A stretch of DNA of 19,385 nucleotides, taken from assembly GCF_003333325.1 (NCBI RefSeq), contig NZ_QOLC01000033.1:1-19385 (forward strand). Reading direction: 5' to 3'. Shown piece after piece: positions 9,170-15,100 of this stretch. The notes below the pieces were generated by a model. That model was not told the origin of the DNA and made no database searches. It saw nothing but the letters and a program-made list of their open reading frames with translations. Position 1 is the first letter of the stretch. Every line of letters begins with the position of its first letter. The position numbers and the translations under genes were made by a program. Origin of the DNA: Candidatus Ulvibacter alkanivorans. GTDB taxonomy: Bacteria > Bacteroidota > Bacteroidia > Flavobacteriales > Flavobacteriaceae.

Positions 9170-9880
9170 ATGCAGTTATTCTATCATCCGGAAATCACCG
9201 AAACTTCCACCGAAATACGTTTCGATAAGGAAGAAAGCAGGCATATTGGAAAAGTGCTACGTAAGCAGGAAGGAGATGAATTAATTGTTACCAATGGCGA
9301 AGGCATTATTTTTACCACACGACTTACAAGTGTTCATCACAAACAGTGTGTTGCATCGGTGCAACGGCTTGAAAAACAACCACCACTACCCTATTCGTTG
9401 CATTTGGCGGTGGCACCTACCAAATTGAACGATCGCTACGAATGGTTTTTAGAAAAAGCAACAGAAATTGGGATAACCGAAATTACACCCATAATATGTG
9501 ATCATAGTGAGCGACGTGTCATTAAACCGGAACGCTACGAAAAGATCTTAGTAAGTGCGATGAAACAATCGAACAAGGCCTATAAACCTGTATTGAACGA
9601 AGCGTGCAGTATATCCGATTTCCTTGCTTCGGAACGATCTCAGGCAGGATTACGATGTATTGCCCATTGTGAAGAATCACAAAAACAGTCATTAAAATCG
9701 GTGCTGCAGCCCAAGACTTCAGTCCTAATACTTATTGGTCCCGAAGGCGATTTTTCTTCCGAAGAGATACAGAAGGCAAAAGAAAAAGGATTTAGAGCAG
9801 TTCATTTAGGTGAAAGCCGACTACGTACCGAAACTGCCGCTGTTGTGGCCTGTCATAGCGTAGCCTTTGTAAACGAATAG
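9170..9880 (+). CDS. rsmE: 16S rRNA (uracil-1498-N3)-methyltransferase RsmE
   Basis: 236 aa. RsmE methylates N3 of U1498 in helix 44 of 16S rRNA in the assembled 30S subunit. An N-terminal PUA-like domain (about 1-70, with HIGKVLRKQEGDEL at 25-38) precedes a SPOUT knot-fold domain. Diagnostic motifs are KATEIGITEITP (96-107), the AMKQSNKAY segment (130-138), the cofactor loop LIGPEGDFS (188-196) and the C-terminal knot LGESRLRTETAA (213-224). ATG at 9170 follows the previous stop by one base. About 240 nt without a convincing gene follow, and I saw no strong terminator there. Confidence 0.95.
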   Translation: MQLFYHPEITETSTEIRFDKEESRHIGKVLRKQEGDELIVTNGEGIIFTTRLTSVHHKQCVASVQRLEKQPPLPYSLHLAVAPTKLNDRYEWFLEKATEIGITEITPIICDHSERRVIKPERYEKILVSAMKQSNKAYKPVLNEACSISDFLASERSQAGLRCIAHCEESQKQSLKSVLQPKTSVLILIGPEGDFSSEEIQKAKEKGFRAVHLGESRLRTETAAVVACHSVAFVNE

Positions 9881-10121
9881 AGAAAGTACTCCTTACGCTT
9901 GAGCTACCAACTAAGAACATTTCTGGTATTTTAAGCCCTGTAAATCAACATATTTAGTCAATTTTGTAAGCTACAATACTTCATTCAATATGGTCAAAAA
10001 CATGTATTTTAACTAAGAAAAAGAACACTTTATCGATAAAATAATGGTTTTTTAACATTTAAAATCGGAAAAATTAAGATTTCTTCCTTAGCTTGCGGCT
10101 CGAGAATAAAATAAAACGCTT

Positions 10122-10307
10122 ATGCCCCTAGCTAGAAAATTCGAGAATCGACAATCGTTACAGTCGGTTGATCAACCAAACAGTACAACAATGAGTAACA
10201 AGAAGAGTGCACTAACAGTTGCATATAATGTCTCACAATCCAAACATACCTTGTGGGATGATTGGATGGAGTTTACTGCTTCGTTAGGCAAAGGAATCTA
10301 TAATTAA
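10122..10307 (+). CDS. Small hypothetical protein
   Basis: 61 aa from ATG 10122, or 38 aa from the in-frame ATG at 10191 (MSNKKSALTVAY). I do not recognise the family. The C-terminal half (HTLWDDWMEFTASLGKGIYN) has well-distributed residues, including two tryptophans, and looks more like a real protein than random translation; the N-terminal third looks less so, which favours the internal start. There is no signal peptide or membrane segment. It stands alone between rsmE (241 nt upstream) and the DUF4159 gene promoter, and no good promoter was seen for it. It could instead be spurious. Confidence 0.4.
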   Translation: MPLARKFENRQSLQSVDQPNSTTMSNKKSALTVAYNVSQSKHTLWDDWMEFTASLGKGIYN

Positions 10308-10322
10308 AAGTTTGTCTATAGA

Positions 10323-10351
10323 TTGCACTTCTACTTCTTTTTGTATTTTTG
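10323..10351 (+). promoter_or_regulatory. Consensus promoter of the DUF4159 gene, nearly leaderless
   Basis: TTG (10323-10325), an 18-nt spacer, then TATTTTTG (10344-10351), a complete match to TAnnTTTG. The -7 element ends only six bases before the ATG at 10358, so the transcript should begin at or within a base or two of the start codon. The promoter position also shows that the longer reading frame beginning TTG at 10349 is not the real start. Confidence 0.7.
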
Positions 10352-10357
10352 AGTGCA

Positions 10358-11002
10358 ATGAAAAAGTTTCCTATCCTATTCCTGTTCTTATGGTCGTTTG
10401 TTCTTTCGAACGCTCAAGAAATTGCCATACTACAATATGGCGGCGGCGGCGATTGGTATAGCAACCCAACGGCACTACCCAACTTAATTCAATTTTGTAA
10501 TTCTCAAGTCAATACAGCTATCGAGGCACAACCGGCAACAGTTGCTTCCTCAAGTGTCGATCTATTCGATTATCCTTTTATACATATGACAGGGCACGGA
10601 AACGTCTTCTTCTCTGCAGAAGAGGCCGAGAATCTTCGAATGTACCTTTTAAGTGGTGGATTCCTGCATATAGACGATAACTATGGTATGGATCCGTATC
10701 TTCGGAAAGAATTGGTGAAAATATTTCCCGATATCGAACTAAAAGAACTTCCGGGAAACCACCCAATTTTTAATTATAAGTATCGCTTTCCTGAAGGATT
10801 ACCCAAAATTCACGAGCATAACAACTTACGACCGCAAGCCTTTGGTATTACCTACGAGGGTCGATTAGTGCTATTGTATACATATGAAAGTGACCTGGGC
10901 GACGGTTGGGAAAACCCCGAGATCCATAACGATCCCGAAGAAGTTCGCTTAAAAGCACTTCGCATGGGTGCCAATATCATTACCTACGCTTTCGAAAATT
11001 AA
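10358..11002 (+). CDS. Exported DUF4159 domain protein
   Basis: 214 aa from the ATG at 10358. Residues 1-19 are a clear signal peptide (MKKFPILFLFLWSFVLSNAQ). The body carries DUF4159 features: AILQYGGGGDWYSNPTALPN near the mature N-terminus, FIHMTGHGNVFFS, the GGFLHIDDNYG block with consecutive acidic residues, and ELPGNHPIFNYKY. The fold is thought to resemble a glutamine-amidotransferase-like domain, but no activity is established for the stand-alone protein, and I infer none. In Bacteroidota it is usually a periplasmic or lipoprotein-like secreted protein. Its gene is first in a tight rightward run, 5 nt before the zinc-ribbon gene, and has its own consensus promoter. Confidence 0.88.
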   Translation: MKKFPILFLFLWSFVLSNAQEIAILQYGGGGDWYSNPTALPNLIQFCNSQVNTAIEAQPATVASSSVDLFDYPFIHMTGHGNVFFSAEEAENLRMYLLSGGFLHIDDNYGMDPYLRKELVKIFPDIELKELPGNHPIFNYKYRFPEGLPKIHEHNNLRPQAFGITYEGRLVLLYTYESDLGDGWENPEIHNDPEEVRLKALRMGANIITYAFEN

Positions 11003-11007
11003 ACCGT

Positions 11008-11346
11008 ATGACCCTTAGTTATTACTGTAAATCCTGTGCTGTCAAGAATTTTTTCAAGACCAAAGCCACCAATAGATTTGAATTACAACAAGAACTTGGC
11101 GCAGACGAGATCAATAGGCGTTGCGATTACTGTGGGAATATCGAAAAAAGGCATATTAACCGACTTACGGCTCAACCAAATAAAACGCTAATGATACTAA
11201 GTGTAGTGTTAGCCATCCTTTTGACTACTACAATTTTTATGTTCGGATTTATTGCGGCACTTACATTTACCTTTCCTATCTGGTTGTTCTTCGATGCACA
11301 AAAACGTGCCAGTTTGTTCAATAAAACCATGATTAGACGAAGGTAA
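11008..11346 (+). CDS. Small membrane protein with N-terminal zinc-ribbon-like motif
   Basis: 112 aa, family not recognised. Two CxxC pairs (Cys7/Cys10 in YYCKSCAVKNFF and Cys39/Cys42 in CDYCGN) are placed as in a zinc ribbon, with a basic linker. Two hydrophobic segments follow (about residues 61-76 and 78-96), then a basic tail (KRASLF...RRR). The likely topology is a cytoplasmic metal-binding head on a membrane hairpin. The gene starts 5 nt after the DUF4159 stop, and its TAA shares a base with the ATG of the TrmH-like gene, so it is translated within that operon. Function unknown. Confidence 0.75.
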   Translation: MTLSYYCKSCAVKNFFKTKATNRFELQQELGADEINRRCDYCGNIEKRHINRLTAQPNKTLMILSVVLAILLTTTIFMFGFIAALTFTFPIWLFFDAQKRASLFNKTMIRRR

Positions 11347-11849
11347 TGGCACTTCAGCATACGCATGACACCACACCTTTTGCGAGCAAGACTGTAAACC
11401 TGATCGTGCTGTGTGACGGCCTGTCGGGACCGGCGAATATTGGAGGCTTGTTTCGATTGTGTGACGCATTTAACGTAAATGAAATTATTTTTTGCGACAG
11501 CAACTTCGACACAAGCTCGCGCAGACTTCAAAGAACAGCACGCAACACCGTAGACAATGTGCCCTATCGACATAGTAACGCTATTGTTTCAGAAATCGAA
11601 CAATTAAAACAACAAGGCTACCAAGTACTTTGTTTGGAACTAGCCAAGAATAGCGTTCCGCTCTCCTCTATTGAACTTTCTAAAACAGAAAAAAGTGTGT
11701 TAGTGCTTGGCAATGAGCAAAGTGGAATATCTGAAGCTGTGTTGCAAAAAGCCGATAAAATACTACATATTGAAATGTATGGTCAAAACAGTAGTATGAA
11801 TGTGGTGCAGGCTGCAGCCATCGCATTATACTCCTTAACAAAATATTGA
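11346..11849 (+). CDS. TrmH/SpoU-family RNA 2'-O-methyltransferase
   Basis: 167 aa, a minimal SPOUT catalytic domain without an N-terminal substrate-binding domain. The three SpoU motifs are visible: motif 1 GPANIGGLFRLCDAF (28-42, with the usual Asn31 and Arg37), motif 2 VLVLGNEQSGI (118-128) and motif 3 HIEMYGQNSSMNVVQAAAIA (141-160), where NSSMNV replaces the common SLNVS. The family transfers methyl from S-adenosylmethionine to a ribose 2'-OH of tRNA or rRNA, usually as a dimer. The target cannot be told from sequence; size and motifs are compatible with a TrmH- or TrmL-like tRNA enzyme. It overlaps the preceding gene by one base. Confidence 0.88.
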   Translation: MALQHTHDTTPFASKTVNLIVLCDGLSGPANIGGLFRLCDAFNVNEIIFCDSNFDTSSRRLQRTARNTVDNVPYRHSNAIVSEIEQLKQQGYQVLCLELAKNSVPLSSIELSKTEKSVLVLGNEQSGISEAVLQKADKILHIEMYGQNSSMNVVQAAAIALYSLTKY

Positions 11850-11879
11850 TATTTCCGTATTGCGATTATAGTATATTTA
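11846..11879 (+). promoter_or_regulatory. Weak internal promoter candidate before the AI-2E-family gene
   Basis: TATATTTA (11872-11879) matches 5 of 6 specified bases of TAnnTTTG and sits four bases before the GTG start. The best TTG (11846-11848) is 23 nt upstream, at the long end of tolerated spacing. If used, the message would again be essentially leaderless. The gene may simply be read from upstream. Confidence 0.3.
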
Positions 11880-11883
11880 CAAT

Positions 11884-12978
11884 GTGAAAAAACAATCTAG
11901 AGCCATCGCTTTCGGGATATTAAAGTCGTTAGGCATACTAATCGGCATACTCTTGTTATTATGGTTCTTGTTTAAGATCCAGAACCTAATTCTTTATATC
12001 GGGATCGCTGCAGTACTCTCTTTAATTGGGCGTCCTGTGGTCATGTTCTTAAAGCGCAGACTTAAATTTTCGAATACGCTGGCGTCAATTTTCACCTTAT
12101 TGCTCATGTTGGCCACCGTTTTAGTGGTTTTCCGAATTTTTATTCCAATAGTAATAGAGCAAAGTAAGAGTATTTCGGAGATTGATTTCGAACTCGTTAA
12201 AAGTGATCTTAATGAGTTGAGCATTCAAGCTTCCGATTACCTTGGGGTCGAGAAGATCGATGTTGTTGAAGCTATTCGCCGTACCGAATATGTGCAAAAC
12301 TTTAATTTGGAGATCGTCCCTAGTTTTGTCGATATTTTCTTCGGAAATGTGGGCAGTGTGATCGTGGGGCTTTTTGCGGTCATGTTTATAGCGTTTTTTC
12401 TGTTGAAAGATGAGAACCTCATAGCAAATGCAGTGACCGTATTTGCCCATCCGGGGCGTGAGGACCGATTTATTCGCGTGCTTACCAAGATCAAAGTGTT
12501 ATTATCCCGTTATTTTCTGGGATTATTGTTTCAAATACTAATACTCACGCTATTTTACGCCGTATTGTTGCTTTTTTTCGACATACGAAATGCAGTCGCG
12601 ATCGCCCTTATATGCGCGTTTTTAAATATAGTACCGTATGTGGGGCCTATTGCCGCTGGAGCTCTAATGATGTTAGTAGTTATCTCAAATAATTTAGGAG
12701 CCGATTTTTCGTCGGAATTGTTGCCGCTACTCATCTATGTGTTTATTGGCTACTGTTTGGCACAGCTGTTCGATAATATAATTAGTCAACCGGTAATCTT
12801 CGGGAAAAGTGTTCGATCTCACCCTTTAGAGATATTTATTATTATTTTAATAGGTGGATACGTATTTGGAATTGCCGGTATGATATTGGCGGTTCCTACC
12901 TATACCGCGATTAAAGTGATCTCTAAAGAATTCCTTTCAGAATATAAGATCGTAAAACGACTCACCAAGAACTTGTAA
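11884..12978 (+). CDS. AI-2E family transporter (PF01594 permease)
   Basis: 364 aa, typical length. The family (YdgG/TqsA, YhhT, PerM) comprises inner-membrane proteins with about eight transmembrane segments; members have been linked to autoinducer-2 export or Na+/H+ exchange, and most are uncharacterised. Seen here: hydrophobic segments near residues 10-50 and 60-85, a soluble region (about 90-150), then further segments from about 155 to the end, with the conserved NIVPYVGPIAAG block (about 248-259) and the GYVFGIAGMILAVP signature near the C-terminus. The start is GTG at 11884; the overlapping ATG at 11882 reads into a stop. The next gene begins one base after its stop, so the two are coupled. 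Confidence 0.92.
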   Translation: MKKQSRAIAFGILKSLGILIGILLLLWFLFKIQNLILYIGIAAVLSLIGRPVVMFLKRRLKFSNTLASIFTLLLMLATVLVVFRIFIPIVIEQSKSISEIDFELVKSDLNELSIQASDYLGVEKIDVVEAIRRTEYVQNFNLEIVPSFVDIFFGNVGSVIVGLFAVMFIAFFLLKDENLIANAVTVFAHPGREDRFIRVLTKIKVLLSRYFLGLLFQILILTLFYAVLLLFFDIRNAVAIALICAFLNIVPYVGPIAAGALMMLVVISNNLGADFSSELLPLLIYVFIGYCLAQLFDNIISQPVIFGKSVRSHPLEIFIIILIGGYVFGIAGMILAVPTYTAIKVISKEFLSEYKIVKRLTKNL

Positions 12979-12979
12979 T

Positions 12980-14152
12980 GTGGCAATAAATTCGGCGCTA
13001 CTACATACCGATGTACAAGAGTTTATTCGAAGCTACGAAGGCTCCCTTAGCGACCTTGCCTTTGCCGGAAGTCCGTTTAAATCGGTAACAGTCCTAGAGC
13101 TCATTCAGCAAATTGAAGGTCGAAATAGAACAAAGAAAAAATTACCAACGTGGTATCGAACTAAAAATATTCTCTACCCGCCTAAGCTCAATCTAGAACA
13201 GACCTCTTCAGAAATTACTGCAGAATATAAAGCTAGCTTGATTGAAGGAAAGAGCTTGGCAGACATAAGCGGTGGCTTTGGCGTGGATAGTTTTTATTTT
13301 GCACAAACGGTGAATTCGGTGCACCATTTTGAGATCAATACATCACTTTCCGAAGTGGTCGCCCATAATTTTAACCAACTTGAACGAACTAATATTACAT
13401 GCTTCGCCACGGACGGATTGCAAGCGATACGAAAACAGGCCTACGATGTGATCTACGCAGACCCGTCGCGACGCCACGATGAAAAAGGCAAGGTTTACTT
13501 CTTAAGTGATTGCGTACCCAATATTCCTGTTAATGTAGGGTTGCTTCGGAAGCAATCGAAAATACTTTTGTTAAAAACAGCACCGATGTTAGATATTTCG
13601 GTAGGAATAAAAGAATTAGGCGCAGTAACGGCCATACATATCGTAGCGATAGACAACGAGGTTAAGGAGTTGTTATGGGTGATTTCTGATATGGCTTCGG
13701 AAACACCGGTCGTTAATACCGTCAATGTTAAAAAACAAGAAACCGAGCAGTTCTCATTTACCTTGGGTGAGCCGGCTGAAGCTACATACGAAGCACCCTC
13801 GCGATTTTTATACGAGCCAAACGCAGCTATTATGAAGAGCGGCGCATTCGATACTGTTTCTGGAGCGTTTAAAATAAAGAAGTTACATAAACACACCCAT
13901 TTGTATACCAGCGAGTCACTGCGCGAATTTCCGGGACGCAGATTTTTCATAAAAGACGTAGTGCCCTATTCAAAAAAAGAGATGCGTAAAGCGATGAAAT
14001 TTGATAAAGCAAATGTCGCCACTCGAAATTTCCCCGAATCGGTGGCTATTATTCGTAATAAATGGAAATTGAAAGAAGGCGGAGATCGTTATTTGTTCTT
14101 TTCTATTATTAAAAATGAAGAGAAGGTCATGCTGGTTTGCGAAAAAATATAG
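12980..14152 (+). CDS. Class I SAM-dependent methyltransferase, PG_1098/THUMP-like family
   Basis: 390 aa. Domains in order: an N-terminal helical region (1-90, with LPTWYRTKNILYPP), a Rossmann methyltransferase core with motif I DISGGFGVDSFYFAQ (95-109), FEIN (117-120) as the cofactor-ribose acidic position, and YADPSRR (159-165) as the catalytic-loop equivalent, then C-terminal ferredoxin-like/THUMP-like parts (about 260-390). Such proteins in Bacteroidota are annotated as THUMP-like or PG_1098 family and are presumed RNA methyltransferases; the DPSRR motif in place of (N/D)PP(F/Y) makes the target uncertain. The start is GTG at 12980, one base after the AI-2E-family stop. It is the last gene before the tRNA cluster. 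Confidence 0.85.
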   Translation: MAINSALLHTDVQEFIRSYEGSLSDLAFAGSPFKSVTVLELIQQIEGRNRTKKKLPTWYRTKNILYPPKLNLEQTSSEITAEYKASLIEGKSLADISGGFGVDSFYFAQTVNSVHHFEINTSLSEVVAHNFNQLERTNITCFATDGLQAIRKQAYDVIYADPSRRHDEKGKVYFLSDCVPNIPVNVGLLRKQSKILLLKTAPMLDISVGIKELGAVTAIHIVAIDNEVKELLWVISDMASETPVVNTVNVKKQETEQFSFTLGEPAEATYEAPSRFLYEPNAAIMKSGAFDTVSGAFKIKKLHKHTHLYTSESLREFPGRRFFIKDVVPYSKKEMRKAMKFDKANVATRNFPESVAIIRNKWKLKEGGDRYLFFSIIKNEEKVMLVCEKI

Positions 14153-14223
14153 ACGTTGGTTGCTTGTTTTATAATTCATTAGCAAAAAGCTGTCATTCTG
14201 TGTAGAAAAAACCGACTATTTTT

Positions 14224-14254
14224 TTGCGTTATAACAATTGAAAAGGTACATTTG
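14224..14254 (+). promoter_or_regulatory. Promoter of the tRNA cluster
   Basis: TTG (14224-14226), a 20-nt spacer, then TACATTTG (14247-14254), matching every specified consensus base. Initiation near 14261 gives a precursor with about 30 nt before tRNA-Ser. No promoter of similar quality separates the tRNAs, so Ser, Pro and Arg are probably cut from one transcript ending at the terminator at 14701-14731. Confidence 0.7.
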
Positions 14255-14290
14255 CATCCGCATTTTAGGATGTGAAGTTCTTTTTAAATT

Positions 14291-14374
14291 GGAGAGGTGC
14301 CAGAGTGGTAATGGAGCAGATTGCTAATCTGTCAACGGGCAACCGTTGCCGGGGTTCGAATCCCCGTCTCTCCG
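14291..14374 (+). tRNA. tRNA-Ser(GCT)
   Basis: Cloverleaf with acceptor GGAGAGG pairing TCTCTCC, anticodon loop TTGCTAA (anticodon GCT, reading AGY serine codons), a long variable arm (AACGGGCAACCGTT region) typical of class II tRNAs, and T-loop GTTCGAATC. The discriminator is G, as expected for serine. A full CCA is not encoded. Confidence 0.95.
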
Positions 14375-14395
14375 CAAGTTGTATATTTTAATATA

Positions 14396-14470
14396 CGGGG
14401 TGTAGCGTAGCCCGGTTATCGCGCCTGCTTTGGGAGCAGGAGGTCGCAGGTTCGAATCCTGCCACCCCGA
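14396..14470 (+). tRNA. tRNA-Pro(TGG)
   Basis: Acceptor CGGGGTG pairs with CACCCCG; anticodon stem CCTGC/GCAGG encloses loop TTTGGGA (anticodon TGG); T-arm GCAGGTTCGAATCCTGC. The discriminator is A. CCA is not encoded. It lies 21 nt after tRNA-Ser. Confidence 0.95.
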
Positions 14471-14546
14471 CAGATTAAGATCGGGATCACTTACAAGATT
14501 AAAGTAATCCACTGATAGCATCATTATCATTAATGATTTGCGATCC

Positions 14547-14592
<46 letters not shown>

Positions 14593-14618
14593 AATTTGAC
14601 ATACTGAAATTGCATACT

Positions 14619-14695
14619 GGTCGCGTAGCTCAGCTGGATAGAGCATTTGCCTTCTAAGCAAACGGTCACAGGTTCGAATCCTGTCGCGATCACCA
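14619..14695 (+). tRNA. tRNA-Arg(TCT)
   Basis: Acceptor GGTCGCG pairs with CGCGATC (one G-T wobble); D-arm AGCTCAGCTGGATAGAGC; anticodon stem TTTGC/GCAAA with loop CTTCTAA (anticodon TCT, reading AGA/AGG); T-arm CACAGGTTCGAATCCTGTCG. The discriminator A and a complete CCA (14693-14695) are encoded, unlike the Ser and Pro genes of this cluster. Its 3' end is the likely attachment point of the accessory element that follows. Confidence 0.95.
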
Positions 14696-14700
14696 TAAAT

Positions 14701-14731
14701 AGGGACTTCCGAAAGATTTGTCCCTTTTTTT
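14701..14731 (+). terminator. Intrinsic terminator of the tRNA cluster
   Basis: AGGGAC (14701-14706) pairs with GTCCCT (14720-14725) across a 13-nt loop and is followed by a run of T to 14731. It lies five bases after the encoded CCA of tRNA-Arg. Confidence 0.75.
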
Positions 14732-14742
14732 GTGTTTGATTT

Positions 14743-14770
14743 TTTATGGTACAATACAGCAGGATTCGAA
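14743..14770 (-). repeat. Inverted, decayed copy of the tRNA-Arg 3' end
   Basis: TTTATGGT (14743-14750) is the reverse complement of ACCATAAA (14692-14699), and CAGGATTCGAA (14760-14770) is the reverse complement of TTCGAATCCTG (14673-14683) in the T-loop of tRNA-Arg. The two blocks are 9 nt apart here and 8 nt apart in the tRNA. The 5' side of the T-stem is not preserved, so no T-arm can form. The arrangement is an imperfect inverted repeat centred on the tRNA terminator and may be an attachment-site relic. Confidence 0.55.
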
Positions 14771-14946
14771 GTTAAAATTCCGTTCTCAATAGAGTATAAT
14801 TTCAACTCAATTTTGAAAAAACGCACACTTTACGCACACTTTTTCAAATTTTAACACTTGGCCATAAATTTTAACATAGTTTGATTGGTTTTACTTATTA
14901 TCTAATGGTATTCTTCGGTTGAGAGTTTTTTATCATACAATATACA
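14771..14946. other. AT-rich non-coding stretch with an 11-bp tandem repeat
   Basis: No reading frame of merit is seen. The only clear structure is the perfect tandem repeat ACGCACACTTT at 14821-14831 and 14832-14842. The rest is AT-rich (below 35 percent GC by eye). Tyrosine-recombinase arm sites are often short direct repeats near an attachment site, so an accessory role in integration or excision is possible but unproven. Confidence 0.4.
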
Positions 14947-15085
14947 CGCAAGGTAAACTCGTAAAATACTTCCATCAAAAGACTACGGCATAAAGCCAGC
15001 GCTTCTTCCCTCTCTTATTTATTCCGTTTCCTTTTGAGCGAAGATTTTATCTTCCGTTTGGTTTCTGCTCAAATATTGTTTAATC
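14947..15085 (+). promoter_or_regulatory. Duplicated leader, copy 1 (upstream of parB)
   Basis: 139 bp, aligned by hand with 16999-17138: about 15 substitutions and one single-base gap, eight of the substitutions inside one 16-base block (14999-15014). Perfectly shared blocks are 14972-14998 (with the GGC-ATAAA-GCC mini-hairpin at 14987-14997) and 15015-15039. A promoter-like pair TTG (15034-15036) and TCCGTTTG (15053-15060; 5 of 6 specified bases, 16-nt spacer) is conserved in both copies. Between those elements copy 1 has the perfect inverted repeat GAAGAT-TTT-ATCTTC (15040-15054), a possible operator. The copy ends 15 nt before the parB ATG. Confidence 0.8.
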
Positions 15086-15100
15086 AAAAATTTGAGTATT

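Noticed and set aside
10349..10357. TTG start nine bases upstream of the DUF4159 ATG
   Set aside because: That TTG includes the last bases of the consensus -7 element, and the ATG at 10358 begins a perfect signal peptide.
11172..11573. Minus-strand frames of 133 and 86 aa across the zinc-ribbon/TrmH junction
   Set aside because: They oppose two well-supported coding genes and show no domain-like composition.
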